Shown here one piece after another: positions 1-8,233 of a stretch of 64,000 nt of DNA. How positions within the stretch are numbered: the first letter of the stretch is position 1; each line of letters starts with the position of its first letter. The notes below the pieces were generated by a model. It was not told where the DNA came from. It worked only from the letters and a program-made list of their open reading frames with translations, and searched no databases. The stretch is taken from assembly GCF_016650695.1 (NCBI RefSeq), contig NZ_JAEKFH010000003.1, positions 950,001 through 1,014,000 of the forward strand, read 5' to 3'. The stretch comes from Pseudomonas sp. TH41. Its GTDB lineage: Bacteria > Pseudomonadota > Gammaproteobacteria > Pseudomonadales > Pseudomonadaceae. The position numbers and the translations under genes are program-made.

Positions 1-20
1 GGGCAAGCCCGCTCCTACAA
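1..20. repeat. REP half-site at window edge
   Basis: The first bases are the right arm of a REP of the 'gcaagcccgctcctaca' type that recurs in intact pairs elsewhere in this window. The partner arm, if any, lies outside the window. Confidence 0.6.
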
Positions 21-56
21 GATCGCGCCGAGTCAGCGGATCCTGTATTGCATGCG

Positions 57-1152
57 TTACAGGCCTTGTTTCAGGCTGGCCACCAGGTATTCGTCGATGT
101 CGCCGTCGAGCACCTTGTCGCAGTCGCTGCGTTCGATGTTAGTGCGCAAATCCTTGATTCGCGACGCATCGAGTACATACGAGCGGATCTGGTGACCCCA
201 GCCGATGTCGGACTTGGTGTCTTCCAGGGCCTGGGAGGCGGCGTTGCGTTTCTGCACTTCCTGCTCGTACAAGCGCGCCCGCAACATTTTCATCGCGGTG
301 TCTTTGTTGGCGTGCTGGGAGCGTTCGTTCTGGCAGCTGACCACGGTGTTGGTCGGTACGTGCGTAATACGGACGGCCGAGTCGGTGGTGTTTACGTGCT
401 GACCACCGGCACCGGAGGAGCGGTAGGTGTCGATGCGCAGGTCCGACGGGTTAATGTCGATTTCGATGTTGTCATCGATTTCCGGCGACACGAACACGGC
501 CGAGAACGAGGTGTGACGGCGGTTGCCGGAGTCGAACGGGCTCTTGCGCACCAGACGGTGCACGCCGATCTCGGTACGCAACCAGCCAAAGGCGTATTCG
601 CCCTTGATGTGCACGGTAGCGCCCTTGATCCCGGCGACTTCACCGGCGGACAGTTCCATGATGGTCGCGTCGAAACCGCGTTTGTCAGCCCAGCGCAGGT
701 ACATGCGCAGCAGGATGTTGGCCCAGTCCTGGGCCTCGGTGCCACCGGAGCCGGCCTGGATGTCCAGGTAGGCGTTGTTGGCATCCATTTCACCGCTGAA
801 CATGCGACGGAATTCGAGTTTTTCCAGCGACTCGCGCAGGCGCTCGACTTCGGCAGCGACGTCATCGACGGCGGCCTGGTCTTCTTCTTCAGCGGACATC
901 AGCAGCAGGTCTTTGGCGTCGGCCAGGCCGGAGTGCATTTCGTCGAGGGTTTCGACGATCTGCGCCAGCAGGGACCGCTCGCGGCCCAGTTCCTGAGCGT
1001 ACGACGGGTTGTTCCAGACAGACGGATCTTCAAGCTCGCGATTGACTTCAGTCAGACGCTCATGCTTTTGATCGTAGTCAAAGATACCCCCGAATAGTTT
1101 CGGAGCGCTCGGACAGGTCCTTGATACTGTTAAGGATCGGGTTGATTTCCAT
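57..1152 (-). CDS. prfB: Peptide chain release factor 2 (RF2), with programmed +1 frameshift
   Basis: RF2 recognises UAA and UGA stop codons and triggers peptide release on the ribosome. The gene is read in two frames. A short first frame starts at ATG 1152 ([13 protein letters not shown]...) and ends at an in-frame TGA at 1080-1078. A +1 shift at CTT-TGA-C continues into DYDQKHERL and the long frame, giving 364 residues in total, the usual RF2 length. The GGQ peptidyl-tRNA hydrolysis motif is present ([12 protein letters not shown]), and the SPFDS segment fits the RF2 SPF stop-recognition motif. lysS would be expected just downstream, outside the window. Annotating only the long open frame from an internal Met gives 293 residues and loses the N-terminus. 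Confidence 0.96.
1077..1092 (-). promoter_or_regulatory. prfB +1 programmed frameshift site
   Basis: On the minus strand the sequence reads CGGGGGTATCTTTGAC: a G-rich Shine-Dalgarno-like stretch, three bases, then CTT TGA C. This is the classic RF2 autoregulatory site. When RF2 is scarce the ribosome pauses at UGA and slips +1 from CUU to UUU. Seen directly in the sequence; the mechanism is established for bacterial prfB. Confidence 0.95.
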
Positions 1153-1270
1153 GGCGGGCAGCACTCGTTGGCGAACTTTTGAAAGCCGGCGAGTATAACG
1201 TAATCAGGCTGTCACGGCAGCCCGCCTGGCGGCTTTAGCGGCGAATGGTTTTGAGCGGCGCGGTGCACCT

Positions 1271-1377
1271 GTAGGAGCTGCCGAAGGCTGCGATCTGTTG
1301 ATCTTGATCTTGATCTTGATCTTGATCTTAATCTTAAAAAGCAAGATCAAAAGATCGCAGCCTTCGGCAGCTCCTAC
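1271..1377. repeat. REPIN (GTAGGAGCTGCCG type) with expanded loop
   Basis: Two inverted copies of the 'gtaggagctgccgaaggctgcgatct' type REP lie between wspR and prfB. Unlike the other pairs of this family here, the loop is filled by a hexanucleotide tandem repeat. Confidence 0.9.
1298..1335. repeat. TTGATC hexanucleotide microsatellite
   Basis: Five perfect TTGATC units followed by one TTAATC unit sit in the loop of the surrounding REPIN. The array probably grew by slippage from the 'atcttttgatc' end that normally closes this REP family (inference). Confidence 0.9.
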
Positions 1378-1400
1378 AATAGATGGCGTTCAACCGTGCG

Positions 1401-2402
1401 TTATTCGATCCCCACCTGATTACGCCCATTGTTCTTCGCCAGATACAGCCCCTTGTCCGCAGCAAGGATCAACTGACGACAATCGCTGCCCGGTTGCGGG
1501 GTCATGGTCGAGAGGCCGATGCTGATGGTCAGGTTCGAACCTTCGGCCGGGAAAATATGCGGAATGTTCAGCGCCGCCACGGTCTGGCGGAGTTTTTCCG
1601 CTACCAGCCGCGCACCGCCCGGCGAGGTATTGGGCAGGACCAGGGCGAATTCCTCGCCACCGTAACGGGCCGGCAGGTCCGAAGGCCGTGCGCTGGCGTC
1701 ACGAATCGCTGTGGCTACCTGGCGCAGGGCTTCATCGCCTTCGAGGTGGCCGAAACTGTCGTTGTAGGACTTGAAGTAGTCCACATCAATCATCAGCAGC
1801 GACAATTGACTCTGGTCACGCAACGAGCGTCGCCATTCCAGTTCCAGGTATTCGTCGAAGTGGCGACGATTCGACAGCCCGGTCAGGCCGTCTGAGTTCA
1901 TCAAACGCTGTAGCACCAGATTGGTGTCGAGCAACTGCTGCTGACTCACTCGCAACGCACGGTAGGCCGCATCACGTTGCAACAACGTCATATAGGAGCG
2001 TGAGTGATAGCGAATGCGTGCCACCAGTTCGATATTGTCCGGCAGCTTGACCAGGTAATCATTGGCCCCGGCCGCGAACGCCGCGCTCTTGATCAGCGGG
2101 TCTTCCTTGGTCGACAGGACAATGATCGGAATGTTCTTGGTTGCCGGGTGATTGCGGTACTCGCGCACCAGGCTCAGGCCATCGAGGCCAGGCATGACCA
2201 GGTCTTGGAGGATCACTGTGGGCTTGATGCGGATCGCCTGGGCAATGGCCTGGTGCGGGTCGGCGCAGAAGTGGAAATCGATATTTTCTTCGTTCGACAA
2301 CCCGCGGCGCACCGCCTCGCCGATCATTGCCTGATCGTCCACCAACAACACCATGGCGGCGTTTTCGTCGGTCTTGAAGTCGTCGAGCTGTAAGTCATTC
2401 AT
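1401..2402 (-). CDS. wspR: Response regulator diguanylate cyclase WspR
   Basis: Output enzyme of the Wsp pathway: makes cyclic di-GMP from two GTP when phosphorylated by WspE. Residues about 17-135 form a receiver domain with phospho-acceptor D67 (ILQDLVMPG) and acidic pocket VDD. Residues about 168-333 form a GGDEF domain with active-site GGEEF at 248-252. An RxxD product-inhibition site (RPSD, 239-242) lies five residues before GGEEF, so feedback inhibition looks intact. The 333-residue length suits WspR. It is the last gene of wspABCDEFR, 48 bp after wspF. High c-di-GMP from this pathway drives cellulose and biofilm formation (wrinkly spreader) in P. fluorescens. Confidence 0.96.
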   Translation of the reverse strand: MNDLQLDDFKTDENAAMVLLVDDQAMIGEAVRRGLSNEENIDFHFCADPHQAIAQAIRIKPTVILQDLVMPGLDGLSLVREYRNHPATKNIPIIVLSTKEDPLIKSAAFAAGANDYLVKLPDNIELVARIRYHSRSYMTLLQRDAAYRALRVSQQQLLDTNLVLQRLMNSDGLTGLSNRRHFDEYLELEWRRSLRDQSQLSLLMIDVDYFKSYNDSFGHLEGDEALRQVATAIRDASARPSDLPARYGGEEFALVLPNTSPGGARLVAEKLRQTVAALNIPHIFPAEGSNLTISIGLSTMTPQPGSDCRQLILAADKGLYLAKNNGRNQVGIE

Positions 2403-2450
2403 GTGCGGTCACCTGAGTACTACTTGGGCCACAATTGCTGTGAAAAGTGT

Positions 2451-3461
2451 TCACTTGGGGAAAATCTCCAGCAATCGTGGCGCTATCTTGTCCAGTGGGC
2501 GAATTTCCACTGCGGCATCAATGGCGGCTGCCGCCTTCGGCATACCATATACCGAACTGCTTTGTTGGTCCTGAGCGATGGTCAGGTAGCCCTGTTGGCG
2601 CATGAGTTTAAGCCCTTGGGCGCCATCGCGCCCCATCCCGGTGAGCAAAACACCCACGGCATCTCCGTTCCAGTAACTGGCCACGCTTTCGAAAAACACA
2701 TCAATCGAGGGACGATAGATCTCGTTGACCGGTTCAGCGGTGTAGGCCAGCGTTCCATTTTTCAACAAGCGAATATGGTGGTTGGTGCCGGCCAACAGCA
2801 CGGTGCCAGCCTGCGGCGGCTCACCCGCCTCGGCCAGACGCACGTTCAAGCCACTGGCGCTGCTCAGCCATTCGGCCATGCCGGCGGCGAATACTTGATC
2901 CACATGCTGGACCAGCACGATGGCCGCTGAAAAATCCCGTGGCAGCCCCTTGAGCAAGACTTCCAGCGCGGCCGGGCCGCCGGCGGATGAGCCGATGGCC
3001 ACCAGGCGCTGGCGCGAGCCCGAACTGCGCAATGGGCCTGGCGCCGGGCGCGGCTGACTGCCCTTTTCACCGATCAGCCAACCGATGTTCATGATCTTGC
3101 GCAACAACGGCGCCGCCGCTTCCTGCGCATTACCGGCTCCGAGCGCCGGCGTATCGACCACATCCAGCGCCCCGTGGCCCATCGCCTCGAACACCCGGTG
3201 CACGTTCTGCTGACGATCGACGGTGACCACCACGATGGCGCACGGGGTCTCGGCCATGATCCGTCGGGTCGCCTCCACACCGTCCATTACCGGCATGATC
3301 AGGTCCATCAGGATCAGATCCGGGGTGTTTTCGGCGCAACGCTGTACGGCCTCCGCCCCATTGCTGGCCACCCAGATCACCTGATGCGCCGGTTCAAATG
3401 CCAAGGCACGGCGCAGAGCCTCTACCGCCATGGGCATATCGTTGACAATTGCGATTCTCAT
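2451..3461 (-). CDS. wspF: CheB-type methylesterase WspF
   Basis: Removes methyl groups from the WspA receptor and so resets signalling; loss of WspF locks the pathway on. The 336 residues have an N-terminal receiver domain (NDMP acidic pocket, phospho-acceptor D53 in LMDLIMPVMDG) and a C-terminal CheB esterase domain from about residue 150, with the nucleophile motif AIGSSAGGP and the LLTGMGRDGA loop. The start overlaps the wspE stop by four bases (ATGA). Gene order and domain order match the Wsp operon. Confidence 0.95.
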   Translation of the reverse strand: MRIAIVNDMPMAVEALRRALAFEPAHQVIWVASNGAEAVQRCAENTPDLILMDLIMPVMDGVEATRRIMAETPCAIVVVTVDRQQNVHRVFEAMGHGALDVVDTPALGAGNAQEAAAPLLRKIMNIGWLIGEKGSQPRPAPGPLRSSGSRQRLVAIGSSAGGPAALEVLLKGLPRDFSAAIVLVQHVDQVFAAGMAEWLSSASGLNVRLAEAGEPPQAGTVLLAGTNHHIRLLKNGTLAYTAEPVNEIYRPSIDVFFESVASYWNGDAVGVLLTGMGRDGAQGLKLMRQQGYLTIAQDQQSSSVYGMPKAAAAIDAAVEIRPLDKIAPRLLEIFPK

Positions 3462-5758
3462 GCCCGCGCTCCTCCTATGAGCTCAACCACTGCATCAAGC
3501 AGGGCGTCGTCGTGAAAACTGGCTTTGGCTAGATAATAGTCGGCTCCAGCGTCCAGTCCACGACGACGATCCTCTTCACGATCCTTGTAAGACACCACCA
3601 TAACCGGCAGGGATTGCAGTCGATTGTCCCGGCGCAATAAAGACACCAGTTCGATGCCATCCATGCGCGGCATATCGATGTCGGTGATCAGCAGATCGAA
3701 ATCCTCCGAACGCAGCGCGTTCCAGCCATCCATTCCGTCGACCGCCACGGCCACGTCATAGCCGCGGTTGAGCAACAGTTTGCGCTGCAACTCGCGCACC
3801 GTCAGTGAATCATCGACCACCAGAATCCGTTTGCGCGCCGCTTCAACCACCTGATTGCCGTGACGCGCAATGCGCTCCAGCCGCCCGGTGTTGAGCAATT
3901 TATCCACCGAACGCAGCATGTCTTCGACGTCGACGATCAGCACCACCGAACCGTCGTCGAGCAAGGCCCCGGCAGAGATGTCCTGGACTTTGCCCAGTCG
4001 CTCATCCAGCGGCAATACGACCAACGTCCGCTCGCCGATAAAACGCTCCACCGCCACGCCGTAAATCGCATCGCGCTCGCGGATCACCACGACTTTCAGG
4101 GTTTGCTGGGGATCCTGGCTGGCCGGACGCTGCAACAGTTGACTGGCTGCGACCAGCCCGACATGTCGACCTTCGTACCAGAAATGCTGGCGACCCTCGA
4201 CCTGAACGATGTCTTGCGGCGCCAGGTCGCACATGCGTTCGATGTGGGCCAGCGGAAAGGCGTACGCCTCGTCGCCGACTTCCACCACCAGACTGCGCAC
4301 CACCGACAGGGTCAGCGGCACTTCGAGATGGAAGCGACTGCCCTCGCCCGCCGCCTGCTCCAGCACCACCGCGCCGCGCAATTGCCGGACCATGTGCTGA
4401 ACCGCATCCAGACCAACGCCACGCCCGGAGACTTCAGTGACCTTGTCGCGCAGGCTGAAGCCTGGCAGGAACAAGAACGTCAGCAGCTCTTCCTCGCTCA
4501 ACTGCGCGGCGGTTTCAATCGGCGACAGCTGCCGTTCGATGATGCTACGGCGGACCTTTTCCAGATCCACACCGTTGCCGTCATCGCTCAGTTCCAGCAC
4601 CAGCAGACCGGCCTGGTGAGAGACGCGCAAGCGGATCAAGCCTTCAGCCGGTTTGCCGGCGAACAGCCGCTGCTCCGGGGATTCGATTCCGTGGTCCACC
4701 GCATTGCGCAGCAAGTGCGTCAGCGGCGCTTCAAGTTTTTCCAGGACATCGCGGTCAACCTGGGTCTTTTCGCCCTCGATCTCCAGCCGCACCTGTTTGC
4801 CGAGGCTGCGACCCAGGTCGCGAACCATCCGCACTTGCCCGGTCAACACATCGGCAAATGGCCGCATGCGACAGGCCAGTGCCGTATCGTAGAGCACCTG
4901 CGCCCGTTGGCTGGCCTGCCAGGCAAACTCATCCAGCTCGGCGTTTTTTTCTGTCAGCAATTGCTGGGAGTCCGCCAATAACCGGCGGGCATCCTCAAGG
5001 GCTTCTCGCGCTTCCAGGCTCAACGCCTGATCCTTGAGATGGACGTTGAGGTTCTCCAGGGCCCGCAGGCCGTTGTTCTGCATACGCTTGAGGCGTTGCA
5101 TGGTCGCCAGGTGCGGTTTGAGCCGAAGGGTTTCCACCAGGGATTTGCTCGACAGATCGAGCAGGCTGTTCAGGCGCTCAGCGGTAACTCGCAATACGCG
5201 CTCACCATTTTCGGTGGTGCGCCGGGCCTTGTGCAGGGACTCGACCGGTGCAGCGGCTGGCGATTCGACGACCGAAATGGGCAGGTCAACGTTGGCTACT
5301 TCGGATTCGGGCTCGGCCATGAACGGCGTAATCGGCGTAATCGGCGTGCTGATCGGCGCGGCGAGCGCCTGCGGATCCAGTAACCGAGCCATCAAGGCTA
5401 CATAAGATTCGATATCCGCCGGCGCGGGCGCGTTATTCGGCGTCGCGATGCGCATCAATAAATCGGTGCCTTGCAGCAAGGCATCGATGTGCTCGGGCCG
5501 CAGATAAAGACGCCCTTCCTGGGCACTGACCAGGCAATCTTCCATCACATGCGCAACGCTGACCCCGGCATCGACACCGACGATCCGCGCCGCGCCCTTG
5601 AGCGAGTGCGCCGCACGCATGCACGATTCGAGATGACCGGCCTGGGTCGGATCGCGCTCAAGGGCCAACAGTCCTGCGCTCAGCACTTGGGTCTGGGCCT
5701 CGGCTTCCAGGCTGAACAGTTCGAGCAAAGAGGCGTCGCGCATTTGCTCGGGGGTCAT
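3458..5758 (-). CDS. wspE: Hybrid CheA-type sensor kinase/response regulator WspE
   Basis: Histidine kinase that phosphorylates WspR (and by analogy WspF) in response to WspA. The 766 residues contain an N-terminal Hpt domain with phospho-His H51 (AAHSLKGAARIVG), a dimerisation/ATPase part (HLLRNAVDHGIE N box, DDGNGVDLE G box, GRGVGLDAV G box), a CheW-like domain, and a C-terminal receiver domain (ILVVDDSLTVRE ... DLLITDIDMPRMDG). The start overlaps wspD by four bases. The attached receiver may act as a phosphate sink (inference). Confidence 0.95.
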   Translation of the reverse strand: MTPEQMRDASLLELFSLEAEAQTQVLSAGLLALERDPTQAGHLESCMRAAHSLKGAARIVGVDAGVSVAHVMEDCLVSAQEGRLYLRPEHIDALLQGTDLLMRIATPNNAPAPADIESYVALMARLLDPQALAAPISTPITPITPFMAEPESEVANVDLPISVVESPAAAPVESLHKARRTTENGERVLRVTAERLNSLLDLSSKSLVETLRLKPHLATMQRLKRMQNNGLRALENLNVHLKDQALSLEAREALEDARRLLADSQQLLTEKNAELDEFAWQASQRAQVLYDTALACRMRPFADVLTGQVRMVRDLGRSLGKQVRLEIEGEKTQVDRDVLEKLEAPLTHLLRNAVDHGIESPEQRLFAGKPAEGLIRLRVSHQAGLLVLELSDDGNGVDLEKVRRSIIERQLSPIETAAQLSEEELLTFLFLPGFSLRDKVTEVSGRGVGLDAVQHMVRQLRGAVVLEQAAGEGSRFHLEVPLTLSVVRSLVVEVGDEAYAFPLAHIERMCDLAPQDIVQVEGRQHFWYEGRHVGLVAASQLLQRPASQDPQQTLKVVVIRERDAIYGVAVERFIGERTLVVLPLDERLGKVQDISAGALLDDGSVVLIVDVEDMLRSVDKLLNTGRLERIARHGNQVVEAARKRILVVDDSLTVRELQRKLLLNRGYDVAVAVDGMDGWNALRSEDFDLLITDIDMPRMDGIELVSLLRRDNRLQSLPVMVVSYKDREEDRRRGLDAGADYYLAKASFHDDALLDAVVELIGGARA

Positions 5759-6438
5759 GTGAGGCTCCGGGTCACGGCGGACAATAGCTGTTCTTCATCC
5801 AGCCAACGCAGGCTGCGACCTTTGAATTGCAACACGCCGCGGGTGTATTTGGCACTGGCCTGAGTACCGGACTGAGACGCAGCCTCGAGAACGCGCTCGT
5901 CAATGGCGTGAATCCCGTCCACTTCGTCCACCGGCACCACCACCGGGCCGCCGTGGGCCGCGATGATCAGCATCCGCGGCATGACTCGCGCGCCAGACGC
6001 CACGCTGCTCGCACCGTCGAGCCCGAGCAGCTCCACCAGCGACAAACAGGCCACCAACGCCCCCCTCACATTGGCAACGCCGAGCAAGGCCCGGGAACGT
6101 TGGTGCGGCAAGGAGTGAATCGCTTGCAGCGGCGCCACTTCCACCAGACTGCGCGTCGCCAGGCCTAGCCACTCTTCCCCGAGACGGAACATCAACAGTG
6201 AGCGGGTTACAACGTCGGTCTCAACCGCCGTGGAGACTTCCCCGCGATCCTCCTGTTGCAATGCATAGCGGTCGAGCAAGCGCGTTGCGGCGGCTGAATA
6301 CACCGCGCAATTGCGACAGTGAATATGCGCTGTCAGCAGTGGGCAGGACTTGTCGCCGTGGATACCGATGCGGTTCCAGCAGTCGTCGATGGCCTGGGCA
6401 TTTTCATGGGTGACGCTAAAGGCATCGGAGGCGATCAT
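5755..6438 (-). CDS. wspD: CheW-like coupling protein WspD
   Basis: Scaffold that links receptor WspA to kinase WspE. The 227 residues comprise an N-terminal extension rich in Cys and His (CWNRIGIHGDKSCP, HIHCRNCAVY), typical of WspD, then a CheW domain from about residue 75. The extension could bind a metal, which is inference from the Cys/His spacing only. It overlaps wspC upstream and wspE downstream by four bases each, so it is translationally coupled. Confidence 0.94.
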   Translation of the reverse strand: MIASDAFSVTHENAQAIDDCWNRIGIHGDKSCPLLTAHIHCRNCAVYSAAATRLLDRYALQQEDRGEVSTAVETDVVTRSLLMFRLGEEWLGLATRSLVEVAPLQAIHSLPHQRSRALLGVANVRGALVACLSLVELLGLDGASSVASGARVMPRMLIIAAHGGPVVVPVDEVDGIHAIDERVLEAASQSGTQASAKYTRGVLQFKGRSLRWLDEEQLLSAVTRSLT

Positions 6439-7700
6439 CGTTTACGCTCACTGTCAGCGACGCGTTCACTGCGGGCGGCGCGTTCCTGCAATCGTCTGGC
6501 GCCCGCCGTATCGCCCTGGGATTGCAGCAACGCCGCCAGGTGCATCAACGCGTCGGGATGTTGCGGTTCGAGGTAAAGCGCCTTGCGATAAAAACCCTGG
6601 GCCTGCAGGGCACTGCCGGCGACATCGCTGAGCAACCCCAGCCAGTAAAACACCTGAGCCACCGGTTCGTGACTGCGCAGGTAGCTTTCGCAGGCGGTGC
6701 GGGCTTCGGCGCTTTTGCCTTCGTTGGCGAGGGTCGCGATGTTGGCCAGCAAGGTGGTGGCGTCCGCTGCTTTCGGGGTGACGGCTGGCGGAGTGAGGGT
6801 TGCAAACGGGCGATTGCGCACGGGCAACGACGTCACGCTGCGTACCGGTAGGCGTACGGGCAGCGGCGTCGGAACGAACGTCGAAACAGGCTCAGGCTCC
6901 GGCGCACGCTGACGACTGAAGGCAAAGGACTGCGGGATACCAATCGAGCGCATGCCGAAGCGACCCAGCAAACTACCCTCGGACGGGCCGATGAACAGCA
7001 CGCCGTCGACGTGGGTCAGACGTTTGAGCACTTCGAACACCTGTTGCTGGGTCGGCTGATCGAAATAGATCAGCAAGTTGCGGCAGAACACAAAGTCATA
7101 GGCCGGCTCACTGGCGAGCAAGGCCGGATCGAGCAGATTGCCGACCTGCAAACGCACTTGTTCAAGCACTCGCCCGCTGAGGCGATAGCCTTCATCTTCG
7201 GCACTGAAATGACGATCGCGAAAGGCGATGTCCTGACCGCGAAACGAATTTTTGCCGTACAGCGCGCGCTTGGCTTTTTCCACCGACAGCGGGCTGACGT
7301 CCATGCCTTCGACCTTGAACTGATGCGGCTTGAAACCCGCATCGAGCAAGGCCATGGCGATGGAGTACGGTTCTTCACCCGTGGAGCACGGCAGGCTGAG
7401 AATCCGCAGCGCGCGCATGTTGTTGATCTCGGCCAGCCGCTTGGCAGCCAGTTTCGCCAAGGTAGCGAAGGATTCCGGGTATCGGAAAAACCAGGTCTCG
7501 GGAACGATCACCGCTTCAATCAGCGCCTGCTGCTCGTCCTGAGAACCTTGCAGGGTGCGCCAATAGTCATCGGCCGTCAGCGCCTGAGACGCCGTGCTGC
7601 GCTGGCGCACGGCGCGCTCGATGATTGCCGGTCCGACGGAGGTCACGTCGAGGCCGATGCGTTCCTTGAGGAAATCGAAAAACCGCTGATCGGTGCTCAT
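6435..7700 (-). CDS. wspC: CheR-type methyltransferase WspC
   Basis: Methylates glutamates of WspA using S-adenosylmethionine and opposes WspF. The 421 residues have an N-terminal CheR helical domain, a SAM-binding domain (LSLPCSTGEEPYSIAM, then FVFCRNLLIYF), and a C-terminal tail with TPR-like helices (VFYWLGLLSDVAGSALQAQGFYRKAL at about residues 355-380). The TPR tail separates WspC-type enzymes from the plain chemotaxis CheR. It overlaps both neighbours by four bases. Confidence 0.94.
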   Translation of the reverse strand: MSTDQRFFDFLKERIGLDVTSVGPAIIERAVRQRSTASQALTADDYWRTLQGSQDEQQALIEAVIVPETWFFRYPESFATLAKLAAKRLAEINNMRALRILSLPCSTGEEPYSIAMALLDAGFKPHQFKVEGMDVSPLSVEKAKRALYGKNSFRGQDIAFRDRHFSAEDEGYRLSGRVLEQVRLQVGNLLDPALLASEPAYDFVFCRNLLIYFDQPTQQQVFEVLKRLTHVDGVLFIGPSEGSLLGRFGMRSIGIPQSFAFSRQRAPEPEPVSTFVPTPLPVRLPVRSVTSLPVRNRPFATLTPPAVTPKAADATTLLANIATLANEGKSAEARTACESYLRSHEPVAQVFYWLGLLSDVAGSALQAQGFYRKALYLEPQHPDALMHLAALLQSQGDTAGARRLQERAARSERVADSERKR

Positions 7701-8233
7701 GGCCGCTCCTCAAGCTGCGCCACGTCCAGAGGGGGCGACGGAAACAGCACGCCGCGAACCCGCTCATCGAGCAAATCGGCGACGCGCACCCATTGCAACA
7801 ACCCCTGAGCGTCTTCACGCACCGGCCCGAGGTACGGCGCCTGGCGATTGTCCAGGCCATAGGGCTGAAAGTCCGCCGGGTTGCAGCGCAAGGTGTCGGT
7901 GGCCTGCTCCAGGATCAGCCCGAGCAATCGAGCCTCGGTGCTCTCACCCGGACGGTAATTGACCAGCACCAAACGCGTGCTGGTGCGAGCCTGGGCCGGC
8001 TCGCCGAACGTCAATGCACTGAGGTCGATCACCGGCACTACGGCGCCACGATACGCGAACACCCCAGCGACCCAGTCCGGCGCGCGGGCGATCGGCTTCA
8101 AAGGCAGACGCGGCAGCACTTCCGCCACCTCGATAGCCTGTAAGGCAAAGCGCTCGCTGCCGATGCGGAACACCAGAAACAATGCTTGCAACGCCGGCTT
8201 CACGGCGGTGCGTTTGGCCGTGAGTTCGCTCAT
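7697..8233 (-). CDS. wspB: CheW-like coupling protein WspB
   Basis: Second CheW-type scaffold of the Wsp complex, 178 residues, almost entirely one CheW domain (FLVFRIGSERFALQA ... VAGVFAYRGAVVPVIDLSAL). Its ATG shares one base with the wspA stop (TGATG). It is needed for WspA clustering and signalling in the known pathway; the assignment as WspB rather than WspD rests on position and the lack of a Cys-rich N-terminus. Confidence 0.93.
   Translation of the reverse strand: MSELTAKRTAVKPALQALFLVFRIGSERFALQAIEVAEVLPRLPLKPIARAPDWVAGVFAYRGAVVPVIDLSALTFGEPAQARTSTRLVLVNYRPGESTEARLLGLILEQATDTLRCNPADFQPYGLDNRQAPYLGPVREDAQGLLQWVRVADLLDERVRGVLFPSPPLDVAQLEERP

Noticed and set aside
57..938. prfB as a 293-residue protein starting at an internal Met
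   Set aside because: It omits the N-terminal domain; the frameshift site and the ATG at 1152 explain the full 364 residues.
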